64,000 bases of DNA, taken from Peromyscus leucopus (lineage: Eukaryota; Chordata; Mammalia; Rodentia; Cricetidae). The stretch lies in assembly GCF_004664715.2 (NCBI RefSeq), contig NC_051074.1, positions 15,601,678-15,665,677 on the forward strand, written 5' to 3'. The position numbers were made by a program, and so were the translations under genes. Below the pieces are notes generated by a model. That model was not told where the DNA came from. It searched no databases and saw nothing but the letters and a program-made list of their open reading frames with translations. Below, piece by piece: positions 1 to 11,321 of the stretch (the first letter of the stretch is position 1; the number at the start of each line of letters is the position of its first letter).

Positions 1-1385
1 ACATCTCCATGCTGCTTTTAAAAGATTTAGTGACCCAGCACTAAACATGTCTTATAAATTGTATTGTGCCTTCTGGAAATCTAAGTTAGACAGAGATTTG
101 CAAATTGAGATTGGGGATGGCTCACTAATGTGCCTGTGCTTGAATATTAATGACATGCATGCAAAAATACTTTGCTTAAAAAAAAGAAAGAAAGAAACAA
201 CAGAACAGCTACCTGCTGTTTGGAAGGTAGCATTAACAAGCAGAGTTCAGAATCAATCATTCCTTTCAGTGTAGCCTTGCCACTCAGTTATTATCTTCTT
301 CTGTTATTTTAATGGATGGGGAGGGAAGAATCACAAGATAATGGAGTCCACATGTCTTTTGAAAATTCTCTGAGGAGTAAAACCATTTGTAACCTGTAAG
401 GCATCCATCTAAAGCAAGTGAAAATGAGTCACACTTGTCAGGAATTAGAGAACCGAGTGTTCTTTTTAAAATTGTTCTTTTGCAAGCAGAGGGGTTTGCT
501 GTAAGACTTTGCTGCTGCACTCTGCCTGTGGTTCTCTTCCACCTTTAATTTAGATTCAGAGAACCTAACAAATGATTCCATTTAATGGGGTTTTCCAACT
601 ACCACTCCAGGAGTTTATATTCTTTTATATTTGACTGATCTATCCTCTGAGCTGACCCTGTAGTTTGAGAAGCATCTCCCGTGAGAAATTAAACACTTAT
701 TGATTTAATTCTTTCCTTGAAGAATAAGACTTCTAAGAAAAACGTTTCATATGTAGGTTGTAAAAAACAGTATTGAAACATTGCATTTAGTACTCACAAC
801 AGTAGTCATCTTTTGACTGCCTGCCATTGTCTTTGACTGCCAGATGGCAAATGTCAAATTCTTTATCTGATATGCCCAATGCATGTGTTTTTATATAGAT
901 GCATATCTAGCGAGACAGGTCATCTATTGCTTTCTACATGTTATAAAGACTGCTATTTTTTATTTGTACTGGCTTACATTAAAATCGATCTAAAGATGCA
1001 TGGTACTTGACTCCACAAACAGGATGTTCAGTAGAAAGTTAACTGTTTTACTAGAATCAAGTTTGAAATTAAATTTATTTTTGTTTTCTATGAGTTTCCC
1101 TAGTGTTAGTTAGTAACTGAATGATGTATTCTACAGAATTTGTCTGTAAATCTTATAGCTAGCCTTGAATAAAATCTCATACAAATCTTACCTAAACTTT
1201 CTGGGCCACAAAAGAGTCTGTCTTTTTTAGCTAACATATCATACTTGCATTTCAGGACCAGTTAATTCAGAGAAAAAGTTGTTTTACTAAGATTATTTGC
1301 AAAGTTCTAAACCATTTTAAGTATGAACTCTAGGATTTACAGTTATTCTATCTTTAAATATTTATATCTATACATGTTATTTTAA
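1..1385. other. Unique AT-rich DNA, no gene seen
   Basis: No interspersed repeat, splice-bounded open frame or RNA gene was recognised. The only simple sequence is an A-rich run with GAAA steps at about 179-199. Short open frames near both ends have no recognisable domain and are treated as chance. Confidence 0.6.
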
Positions 1386-1781
1386 TGTAGCCAGGTCTCT
1401 CTGGTCTCTCCTGGTCCTGTGTTCCTCAGGTCCTGCCTAGCCCCGTGGTTCCTCAGCCACTTATAAAATAATCACTCAGAGACATAGTATTATTTACAAA
1501 CTGTATTGCCTACGGCAGACCTCTTGTTAGCTAGCTCTTATAATTTAAGCCATTTTTATTAATCTGTAAGTTGCTATGTGTTTGTGGTGTTACCAGTCTG
1601 CTGGTATCTTGCTGCTCCTTCTGCAGGGGGCTGGCGGTCCCTCCCCCTCTTCTTTCCTCTCTGTATATCTGCTTGGATTTTCCACCTGCCCTTAGCAGCC
1701 TGCCATAGGTCAATGCAACTTTATTTATCAACCAGTCAGAGCAACACATATTGACAGCATACAGAGAGACAACCCACAGCA
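1386..1781 (-). mobile_element. Solo LTR, family A (mys/MYSERV-like), antisense
   Basis: Read on the minus strand it starts 'tgctgtggg' and ends 'ggctaca'. It shares the phrases 'gcagcaagataccagcagactgg' in part, the attached 'acatagcaac' segment and the 'ttataagtggctg' tail position with the LTRs at 32317, 40666 and 44629. A 6-bp direct repeat 'atttta' lies at 1379-1384 and 1782-1787, which fits an ERVK-type target duplication. No internal retroviral sequence flanks it, so it is a solo LTR. The family name is tentative. Confidence 0.75.
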
Positions 1782-1787
1782 ATTTTA

Positions 1788-2625
1788 CATATTTTATTTA
1801 CATATATTTGCATATAATCTTCCGTGTATTTTTATGTTACATGTTCTGTCATGTACTTTATCTTATATTTCTTTTAGAATTCAACTGTGTGTGTTAAGAG
1901 GAAAGTTTCGTTTTATTCAATGGTACATATTCCCTTGAAAAATTGTCACGTAAACCAAACTAAGGCAATAATTCCAAATTTATAGTTTCCCTAGCTACTG
2001 AGAAGCATTGAAAGTATTCCCTTCTTGCTGGTCCCTGTGTTCTCATGGCCTGTATTCCAGTCAGCACGGTGGCAGATCAACCTTAGAGGTCAGGACTTTG
2101 CTGTGAGGCTCTAGATCAGTTCCTCTTTCAAAGCGGGTGCCTTGAAAGAACATGACTGTCACCCTTGAGAACTGACAGTAATGTAAAATAAAATACAGGC
2201 AAATGATTAGAAAAATGATTAGAGTCTTGCATGTCACAGAAATGTCACACTAATAGGATGGTGTTTCAATGATATGATAATAGCACATTTATAAGAAGGG
2301 CTGTCTCACCTGCTCTTTTAGCTCCAGCTCTTGTCCAGGTATGGCATGTGAGCATGTTCAGCATGTTGCCTGGTCCCCAGCTACTGTGTGCAAAAAGTGC
2401 TTTCTCTACCACACTAATGAGCTTAGTTAAAAATATCAGCTATTTACTTTTGCTCCTGACACCTTGTAAGCAGAAGGTTCAGTCACCTTTTCCCTTCAAG
2501 GCTGACCAGTTCATTGTGTAGTCCAACATGTTTGTGCATTTTCAGTTACTTATGTTCACAATAGAAACAATAAAACAGAAACTTAAGACAGTAAAAAGTT
2601 ACAGGTAATAGCTTGCATATATAAC
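1788..2625. other. Unique DNA, nothing recognised
   Basis: AT-rich sequence with no repeat family, RNA gene or convincing open frame recognised. Confidence 0.5.
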
Positions 2626-2745
2626 AGCTCCTGGGAGACAGACACCTGGGGATTGGGTTGTACAGTCAGACTGGACTTCATAGTAAATTCCAGGCCAGCC
2701 TAGTTTGAGGAGTGGATCAGTTTTTCAAAATAAAGGAAAGATAAG
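2626..2745 (+). repeat. Very degenerate B1-like SINE
   Basis: A 'ccaggccagcctagtttgag' block followed by 'gtttttcaaaataaagga' resembles the middle and tail of an old B1 or proto-B1 element. The 5' half is hardly recognisable and no target duplication is visible. A chance match is possible. Confidence 0.3.
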
Positions 2746-4730
2746 GACAACAATTGCAGTAAGAGAACAGGAAATGGTAAGGGTGCGAGAAGAATGAAGA
2801 TGAGGATGCGAGATGAAGGCTACTAGAGCTGGCACATGTGTCAATTGATCTGCCCTGATCATATAATGGACAGAATAACTATGGGGCTGAATATATAAAA
2901 ACAGCACTTCCCTTCTTTTGCAGGAAGAACTGTTCTTCCCAATTTGCTCTGCAAAGAAATATCAAAAGCCTCAGTTGAGGAAATATTGGGACATCAAGCC
3001 ATTAACAATTGTCAAAGTAATGACTCCCTGGTACTTGAGACAGATAAAAAACTCTGGCAAAGCTCTTTGGGCAGTCTTTTATTTAAAATTCTGCTTCAGA
3101 GCATACTTATTACTCGGAACAGTTTTGATTTTCAGTTTTAGTGAGGGAGACAGAGTGTACTCATGACAACCTTGGCAATGTTGCCCTCTACAAATTCCTT
3201 GATCTCAACTACAAAGCTTTAGCGAGTTGTTTTGATAATATCTACTGTGTTTTAAAGATAAGATTCTCTTTCTTTTCTACAGTACTGCATCATCTACCAT
3301 CTTTTCCTCTTACAAGTTCAGGTTCTCTAAGTAGTAGTCCAATCTGATTGTCAAGGAAATTGTTCGATCATGGCAATGACATTCTTGATAAGGCCCTCTT
3401 GCCTGAGTCCTTATGGCAGAGGCTAAAATGTAACACAGATGTGTGTGATTTCCAGCATCTTCAAGAACAATTCTGGGAAGCAATTTTAAGAGAAGTTGTA
3501 TTAGAAAACAATTGTCCTGCTATTGTATACACCATAGTATTTGAGCACCTCAAGTTTGGCATTGCTGGTTTACAGTGATCTCCCTGGATTCTTGGAAGAC
3601 AGTATCTCTAGCATTCACTTCCAAATTGACATCAGCTACATAAGAAGCAGGCTTTCAGAGGTTCATGTCTCAGATTTGGTCCTGTCTGATTCAGAGGCAC
3701 TTAACTCTCTCAGTCCCTGATTCTTCACTGGAACAGTAACACTAAGTGTGTATATCTCAAGAACATTGAAGACAAAGTGAATTCACATAGCCAAGAAAAA
3801 AAGATCATGAAAGGTATTTATTCAGATGAAGGCATGGGCTATTTTGATTTATTGTTTAATCTGCATTCTATTTTATTTTCCTTTCCAATGTGTTTTGAAT
3901 ATTTTTAATTTGATATTCAAAATTGCTTCTTTATAATAACAATTCTCAAGATGATCTTTCATCATGATAGAACATGCACCAAACATTCTTGAAATTAAAA
4001 GTAGATTGCCTCTTGTACATTCCTTGAAATAAAAAAACATTTTTTTTCAAAAACTAAGCATATACAACTTACAAACCAATTTGCATTTAATCTAAATATA
4101 TTGTATAGGTTATGTGATTTTTAAACATTTTTGTAACATGATTTTAAACATTTTTGTTGTTATACAGAGGTCCTTATTCTAGTATAACCAATTATGAAAT
4201 TAGTCTGTTCTTAAAATTATAAATCTGAGTTTTATTGAATGGTATTTTCTCTTAGATAGTTGTAAAAATCAGTTAGTTTTCAATCAAGAGCCACATTAGT
4301 GAACTCTTTTTTCTTATTATATAAGCAACTCAATCATAAATTAGGTATTCCAAAATTCCTCTGTATTTGTCCTTAGGCAGACTCAGAGCTCTTCAGTGAA
4401 CATAGATTTAAATATTTGTGAGTTCTCTGAACTATTTCAAATGACACTGGTAAGGAATATATTGACAGTGATCACTAAGGTTTATCAAAGGTCTTTATGT
4501 TTGGGCAGACAGTGAGAGGGAGAAATTCTTTATGTCACAACTGCTGATAATAGTGAGCATGTTTGTAGCTTGATAACCCCATCATGTATTGAGCAGCGTC
4601 AGAAATAAAACAAGCTACTCTGCTTATAAACATATGGAAACTAAAGAACCGATGATGTATTATATTGCTTTCCACACACATTTGCCACACAAGAAATTAC
4701 AGTATTTAAAAACAAATGGAAAAAAAAGTG
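2746..4730. other. Unique DNA; tandem 24-bp duplication at 4116-4158
   Basis: No gene can be assigned. Short plus-strand frames at 3141-3347 and 3348-3578 lie end to end but match no family I recognise, and the minus strand also gives broken protein-like stretches. A decayed processed pseudogene cannot be excluded. At 4116-4158 the phrase 'attttaaacatttttgt' occurs twice in tandem. Confidence 0.4.
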
Positions 4731-4820
4731 TTTTTTTTTTTTTTTTTTTTTTTTTCAAGGCAGGGTTTCTCTTTGTAGCTTTGGTTGTCCTGGAACTAGT
4801 TCTGTAGACCAGGCTGGTTT
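4731..4820 (-). mobile_element. B1 SINE, 3' half (split element)
   Basis: A T-run (poly-A on the minus strand) is followed by 'gcagggtttctctttgtagc' and 'gtagaccaggctgg', the 3' half of a B1. Homology stops abruptly at 'ggctggttt'. The other half resumes near 5304, so the B1 has been interrupted. Confidence 0.8.
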
Positions 4821-5303
4821 TCGTGGGGTCCCCTGTATTTTCATTTCTCTGGGAGATGACTTCAGTGAATCAGCTCAACTTTATTCCAGAGTATAGGAGC
4901 AGTGTAGGATTGGGGACTATACTGCTCCTTTAAAAAAAAAAAATAAAACACTAATTTGCTTTAAGTGGCAAGCTCCTATCAATCATAAGGCTTCTTATGT
5001 ACCAGCAGGGTCTTATAGCAAAGCTTCTAGCACAAGTCTTGGTTACCATATGTGCAACAGGAGGAAGGCTTCTAGCAGGAAACTGCCAAGGGTCATGCTA
5101 AAGATAAACCAGCTATCAGGCTTAGAGACAGCTTTCAGATAAGGTCCGTCCTCTAGGACCAAAGATGTTTTCTGGATAAGGGCAGGTGTGGAACAAGAAG
5201 TCTTGCTGGAGAAGAGAGGGTGGTTATCATGTTGTCAAACTTTGGAAAAAGCTGCCAGGCCATGATAGACTACAACTTCTGACCAGCAAGGCCTACCTAT
5301 AAT
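4821..5303 (-). mobile_element. LTR-like insertion inside a B1
   Basis: This 480-bp segment separates two halves of one B1. Read on the minus strand it contains 'ggaataaagttgagc' (an AATAAA polyadenylation signal) near its end and finishes 'ggggacccca', as an LTR would. No internal retroviral sequence and no clear target duplication were found. An unrelated insertion with a fortuitous AATAAA is possible. Confidence 0.5.
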
Positions 5304-5385
5304 CTTGAGTTCACAGAGATCTGCCTGACTCTGCCTCTGCCTCTGAAGTGATGGGATTAAAGGCGTGTGCCACCATTGCCCAGGC
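5304..5385 (-). mobile_element. B1 SINE, 5' half (split element)
   Basis: 'ttgagttcacagagatctgc', 'gggattaaaggcgtgtgcc' and 'gcccagg' are the minus-strand 5' half of a B1, including the Pol III box region. It completes the half at 4731-4820. Confidence 0.8.
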
Positions 5386-5742
5386 TTATTTTTTAATACT
5401 TTTTCATTGAGTTCTATATTTCTTATTAGAATCTATGTTGAAGCGTAACTAGTTACATAAAAAACTCCTGTTTATTCACAATTTTTACACTTCTTAAATT
5501 TAATAATTAAATAACTAACTTTATTATTTAATTACTTACCATCATTACTTTGACTAAAGCTTCTTGTACTTTTTAAGTTCTATGATATTGAGAAAGAATA
5601 AAAGTGAATTGAGTGCGAACATGCAAGCACACTGGAATATATCTCTTGCATGTGGAATCTGTCCTGGGTTGCTTCAGTGTATATTGACACATACACGTTT
5701 TTCAGTCCTATCTGTTACAAAGGTGATAAGAATTTAGAATTT
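5386..5742. other. AT-rich unique DNA
   Basis: No repeat or gene recognised; the stretch is rich in TTTAATAATTAA-type sequence. Confidence 0.5.
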
Positions 5743-5933
5743 AAGATAAATTGGCATGATGGACCTTAGTGGTGCATGACTTTAATCCCAGTACTCAGAA
5801 GGCAGAGCCAATTGGACATCTGTTAGTTCGAGGCCAGCCTGGTCTGCAGAGTGAGATCATGACAGGCACCAAAACTACACAGAAAAACCCTGTCTCAAAA
5901 ATACCAAAAAAAAAAAAAAAAAGATAAATTAGC
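5743..5933 (+). mobile_element. Full-length B1 SINE with target duplication
   Basis: The B1 body runs from about 5754 ('ggcatgatggacc') to an A-tail ending about 5920. It contains 'ctttaatcccagtactcag', 'cgaggccagcctggtctgc' and the cricetid-type 'aggcaccaaaactacacag'. The flanking direct repeat 'aagataaatt' at 5743-5752 and 5921-5930 marks the insertion. It is moderately diverged. Confidence 0.9.
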
Positions 5934-6377
5934 AAGAGTGCATATTTCAGTAAAACATCCCAAGGTAACTGAAAAGATGTATATCATGTCAAATATACTG
6001 ATCTAATATGAGCCATAGAGTTTTATTTATAAATGTTTTGGATACTTATTCTTTAATTCTCCACATTTTCTAGGTCGTATTAGAATTCCATGTTTTCCTT
6101 GAGAGGGATCTTTACAGATAACAACAACAAAAATATCACTAATTTTTTCTGTTGTTTTGTCGGCTTATGTTGGCACCAGAAAACAAACAAACAAAAATAA
6201 ACCAAAATAGTTTCAGCCTATCACAGAGACACTTGCTCAACCATGGTAAGTGCTGCTCTACTCATAAGAGACTGAAAGTGGAAACAATGTATATTTCACT
6301 CAACAGAGTGGATGAAAAAAAATGTGGCGCATTTACACAATGAAGAATTACTCAGCCATTAAAAAAAAATAAACAAA

Positions 6378-6545
6378 TTAAAGACTCCCTAGAATTGAAT
6401 GAAAATGAAAACACAAACATATGGGGCACAATGGAGGCAATTCTAAAACACAAATTCCTAGCATTAAGTGCCTACATAAAGAAAAATAGAAGGAGGAAGA
6501 AGAGGAGAAAGAAGAGGAGGAGGAGGAGAGGAAGAAGAAAAGAAA
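6378..6545 (+). other. L1 ORF2 RT-region segment spliced into the L1 3' end
   Basis: The ORF2 3' end is interrupted after 'cagccattaaaaaaa' and resumes at 'tcatgaaattcacggg'. Between them lies an upstream L1 ORF2 piece coding for 'NENENTNIWGTMEAIL' and 'LSAYIKK', followed by a purine-only tract of AGG/GAA units (6487-6545). L1 order is therefore violated inside one element. Confidence 0.7.
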
Positions 6546-7881
6546 TCATGAAATTCACGGGTAAATGGGAGGAACTATGAAAAAATCATCCTGAGTGAAA
6601 TAACCCAGGCCCCAAAAGATTAATATGGTATGGTGTGCCTTCACTTATATGTGAATATTAGTTTGTAAGTCCATGATAGCCAAGCTACGATCCATAAAAC
6701 CACAGAGGTTGGGAGTAGAGTAATGGCACGTGAAGTCACAGATTTCCCTAAGAAAGAGAAATAAAATAGATACTTATGGATGGATGGGGTTGGATTGGAA
6801 CATAAGGATCCAGTGGGGAGGAGTGGGAAGAGGGGTCTGAAGGAGGGAATATGGGGAAAGACAGATACAATTAAGGGGCATTTGAGGGTTAATGTGAAAA
6901 CCCAATACAATAGAACTTCATAAGATACATATTATGAAGGGGATCTAAATGGATTTGCCAAATAACAGGGAACTAAGAACTCCAACTAGCCATCTGTTGT
7001 CACCAAATGAAGCTTCCAGTCCCTAGATTGAGTTAGATCTAATTCAGTTGTTGGTTAGTGGTGTCCCATGGGTACCACAAAATAACTCAAGCTGTTGCCA
7101 AGATTATAGGCTGCTCTCCACAAACTGATGGCAAGGCTCCATTGCAGAAGACAATACCTATGCAACCCATTAAACATGAAGAACTCAAGCTGGTTCCTAC
7201 ATACAGCCTCCCTCCCTATTTGCTAGCATCTTACCAAAGGAGAAATGTAAACACCAACTTAGCTACAAATCTGTTGATCTACAATGGTGTCCTGCCTGCA
7301 AGATCTAATAGCAGAATGGTGACACAAAGCTTGAGGGAGTAACCAAACAATATCTGAATTGACCTAAGGCTCCCTCCATGGGATGAAACCCATACCCGAT
7401 GAAGCTTGGGTGACTAAGAACCTCAGACTAGATACCCAGGGATCCAGGGATCAAGGGTAAAACTGAAAACTACTGTTCTAAAAGATAATAAATAGTAAAA
7501 GCTTAACAATTAATTGACTCCTATTAACTCATAGATAGTGCTTTGCTCAGCCATCATTAGAGAAGCTCCCTCCTGAAGCAGATGGGAACAACTACAGAGA
7601 CCCATACATAGCCAGACATTGTGCAGAGAATGAGAGACCTTGGGACACTCAATCTGAAAAAGGATTTCTCCATCAGATACCTCCTCTCCAGACTCAGTGA
7701 ACACTGAAGAAGAGGAGGCTGAAAGAGAGTAAGAGCCAGAGGGGATGGAGGACATCAAGAAAACAAGACCCTCTAAATCAACAGATGGGGGGCACCCTAA
7801 AGATGTCCAGGCAGGGAAGTGAACCCAGAAGAGATGAAAATGAAAACTCAGTTCAGATTGACTTCATCAACCTGGATCAAT

Positions 7882-8037
7882 ACTTTGTTTGTTTGTTTGT
7901 TTTGTGATAGGGTTTCTCTGTGAAGTTGGTGTCTGTCCTGGATCTTGCTCTGTAGACCAGCCTGGAACTTACAGAGATCCACCTGGCTCTGCCACCCCAG
8001 TGCTGGGATTAAAGGTGTGCACCACTGCCGCCTGGTT
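7882..8037 (-). mobile_element. B1 SINE inserted in the L1 3' UTR
   Basis: GTTT-rich antisense tail, then 'gatagggtttctctgtgaag', 'gtagaccagcctggaactta' and 'gggattaaaggtgtgcacc'. Imperfect flanking repeats 'gatcaatactt' (before) and 'gatcaagactt' (after) suggest a target duplication. Confidence 0.85.
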
Positions 8038-8983
8038 TAGATCAAGACTTCTAGAGTCTGATCAGGCATTTTCTTACCCCAAAATTTTAAAGCAGTGTAA
8101 TGTTAGAGAAAACTGCTTCCTGATATAATCCAATGCCCAGTACACAAGAAAGCGTAATTACAATGAAACTCAACTTAGGAAACATGTCATGTCTTCTAAG
8201 AAATGGGTTTTAGAGATAGGCCATCTGTACTGTCTTAAGAGTCTAAGGAAGAGTCTGTCCTGGACTCAGTCACACACACAGTGTAGAGGTCATTTGATCT
8301 ATTAGCCACCTCCAGACCTGGATACCAGAGCTTGGGGAAACCTCTGGCTGTACAGACAATGCAAGGGTCCTTTAGACTGTTAGGTATCTTTTGTCCTGAT
8401 TTGGGAGCTTGGAGAGCCTCTGGATGTAATGGTCAATTAGATCACTAGCCACCTCAAGTCCTGGTTGTAGGAGATTGATATAGATTGACCCCAAAAGTAC
8501 ATCAACCCATGAATCATTTTCAATTCCCACATATCTGGATAAAAGAACAGTTATTTTACATCTTCCCCATTGAAAAGACAATTCTGTTTGCTTAATAATT
8601 GTGATTACTCTGGAGATCTGTGGATGCAAGGAACTTTGTGCTGTACTCCCAACAAAGGACTGAAGCACATATGTACTCCCAGAGCCTGAGGTAACATACA
8701 CAAGGCCTACACTAGTCTGTAGACGATAAGGTCCCAAAATGAAAGAAGTGGACATATGCACCCATACCTAGTTTAAGAACTATCTCCAATTCATAAACAT
8801 TTGCAAATGAAAATTTAGTTTTCTCCAAGGAGTCTCATTTTGGAAACAAACTGCTCTTAAGGGTGGAGCGCATGCTCATGTATGCCCACCAATAAATGGT
8901 CAACAGAAAATGAACTCAATGACATCATTAGATATTTACATATTCCTTTTCTCATGATGTAGGACTTTTGAAAAGTTATCTCC

Positions 8984-8999
8984 TATACATATACATATA

Positions 9000-9051
<52 letters not shown>
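8984..9051. repeat. (TA)n microsatellite
   Basis: About 68 bp of nearly pure TA, starting with ATACAT steps, inside the L1 3' UTR. Confidence 0.95.
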
Positions 9052-9056
<5 letters not shown>

Positions 9057-9418
9057 TACAGGTCTTTTGCATATATTTCATGGCTTCCAGTTTAGGCTTG
9101 GTATGGGTTTCATAATGTGGGAGTGGGTCTCTGTATCTGTTACCTGTTGCTTATGCGTTTTATTTATCTCTTTTCTTTCTGTTTTGCTCTATTATGGAAT
9201 ATTAGTATTGTCCTATCCCATTATATCATTTGCTTTTTAATTAACTCTTAGAAGCCTGTTTGTTTCCTAATGAAAGAGAGAAAGGGGTAGATCCAGATGG
9301 GATGGGTGATGGGAAAACTAAAACAAAAACTAGAAGTAGAGAGAGGTGAAATTCTTATCAGCAAATATGTGAGATAAAAAGCTATTTTCAATAAAAGAAA
9401 AAAATTAAAATGAACAAA

Positions 9419-9880
9419 CATTTCTTTTAAAAATATTGCTTAGAATAACAGAAAGTGAATTTTTCACGTGAATACAAAGGTTGAGTACACTTTTTACCTT
9501 AAATAATTTGGACCACATCTATTTCAGATTTTGAATTTTGAATTTTTAGAATTGGAATGTTCATCCAATAAGCACCAGGATGTCAATTAAAATCGTCTAT
9601 CTTCAAATTTTCTGCACTTTATACATATCCATCAGAATGATATATAAATAGAGAAAACTGTTGTTTTAAATTCCCCATGATATTGAAAACAAGGACAATA
9701 AATTACACATCTTTACTTTTTTAATATTAGTTTTCATTTTTTAAATTTACACACATCTTATAATTATGTGTGGAAAAATCTCTAGGATAGGTATCAATCA
9801 ATCTGTTACCTTCATGAGTTAAGTGTGGTAGAAGAGAACTTCCATGTACTATTTCCTAAATTTGTTAAGTATATTTGCTT
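9419..9880. other. Unique AT-rich DNA
   Basis: No repeat family or gene recognised. Confidence 0.5.
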
Positions 9881-10053
9881 TAAGAAAGTGCCTGGCGCAC
9901 GCCTTTAATCCCAGCACTCGGGAGGCAGAGGCAGGCAGATCTCTGTGAGTTCGAGGCCAGCCTGGACTACCAAGTGAGTCCCAGGAAAGGCGCAAAGCTA
10001 CACAGAGAAACCCTGTCTCGAAAACCCCCCCCCCCAAAAAAAAAAGAAAAGAA
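9881..10053 (+). mobile_element. Young cricetid B1 SINE
   Basis: The body is close to consensus: 'gcacgcctttaatcccagca', 'agttcgaggccagcctgg', 'aggaaaggcgcaaagctaca', 'gaaaccctgtctcgaaaac'. It ends in a C-run (10025-10035) and an A-run. 'aagaaagt' on both sides (9881-9888 and about 10046-10053) is a plausible target duplication. This is the best clade marker in the window. Confidence 0.93.
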
Positions 10054-10059
10054 AGTATA

Positions 10060-11321
10060 CATATTTTTTAAAGCTGAATTTCATATTGCAATATCTAATC
10101 TGCCTCTCTGAGGGAAGTTTAAAGGGATTGATTCTTGATTCTTTAGAAATGACAGATGTGTTGCTTTCCAGTAAACTTATTTTAAGCATATCACCACTGG
10201 GATATCTCATGCCACATTGTTCCCAAACTTACCTGTAGTGTTGACTTGGTCCTTTGTTTAGGGAGTAGCCTTTAGTAAACAGACAGGCCACAGAATTCTC
10301 TGAGATTCAGACAAGTATTAGCAAGTATTATATTCACCTTTTAACAATGCATCAGTGACTCACTTCTGAGACTGATTTAAATGCATTTGAATGTTCAATC
10401 CAATATGAATGTGAAGACATTTAAATAAATGCAGTGTGTTTATCTGAATCTGAGATCATGCTGTACATGTTTATTTGAATGTGTGATGTGCAATCAATCA
10501 AATAAATGCACTGAATGGATTTATGCCATTTTGTGATAGCACATTCAAATCAGCATCTTCAACATTTATAGCAATGCAAAAAGATAGACTAGAAAGAATA
10601 TCTTCATCTTCATCTTCTTATTTCTTTTCTATTTTTTTTTTTTTTTACAAAGCATGAATAGGACATAATTTCCTCACTGGAGTGGTAAAGATGTTGTGTA
10701 ATGACCAGATGAAACTATTTTCCATTAATCTTGAAAAAATATCTTTCTGTTATATTATTTTTGTCTTTTTGATGCATAATCTTTTCAAGGAAACTTGCCA
10801 CCAGAAATCTAGTCAGTTCATTTTAGTTACTGTGACTACTGTGACAATCAGTGCTCATATTCTAATAAATTTGATGATAGCATGTAATATTGGATTTGAC
10901 AGGAAGGTCCTGGTTCCTTCAATCTGTGATTCTAGGCATAATGAGTTGGATTTGAACCTAAATTCATTACTTATTATCTAAAACTACCTTTTGTAGTACA
11001 AATCACAGTGGAACAAATGTTTCCTGAGGAAATATTTGCAGTAGTTTAAGTAGTGATTGGATACCAGTTTCAGTTCATTCAATAAACAGCTACTTCAAAA
11101 TAATGATTCAAGTAATACTCTTTTTCTACATGAGGATCACAGGTTCAGATAGCCTGGACTGCATAGCAAGATGTACATGACCATCCAATAGTGCTTCGTA
11201 TCACATGAATAAAAAAAATGTCCTTTATATACACATATTGTGCTTATTGGCTCTCTCCTCAAGCTTCTCTATAACATATTTTTCTAATTATTTCTTTTAG
11301 ATTATAATAAATTGTAAGACG
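10060..11321. other. Unique DNA with short degenerate internal repeats
   Basis: No gene recognised. Near 10415-10515 the phrase 'aaataaatgca' recurs with related TTTATTTGAATGTG steps. A T-run lies at 10632-10646. The 99-codon plus frame starting at 10682 has no recognisable domain. Confidence 0.5.

Larger units (their letters stand above)
6215..9418 (+). mobile_element. 3' part of an old (Lx-like) L1
   Basis: It begins in the ORF2 3' end ('gagacacttgctcaaccatg', 'cacaatgaagaattactcag'), continues with 'aaaatcatcctgagtgaaat', and then runs through a long 3' UTR to an A-rich end at about 9418. Recognisable 3' UTR phrases include 'gagccagaggggatggagga' (7732-7751) and 'atatttcatggcttccag' (9071-9088). 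It is heavily diverged and has no intact ORF. A B1 (7882) and a TA microsatellite (8984) sit inside it. The stretch 6910-7480 is poorly matched and assigned by position. Confidence 0.75.

Noticed and set aside
3141..3578. Adjacent plus-strand frames that might be a small gene or pseudogene
   Set aside because: No family recognised, no Kozak, splice or poly-A context, and broken protein-like reading on the other strand as well.
6395..6580. Frame ending in a run of Arg/Lys residues
   Set aside because: It is a fragment of L1 ORF2 read into a purine-rich tract. The basic run is low-complexity DNA, not a nuclear-localisation or DNA-binding protein.
8372..8761. 129-codon minus-strand open frame, the longest in the window
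   Set aside because: It lies within the diverged L1 3' UTR, antisense to it, has no recognisable domain and no promoter or splice context.
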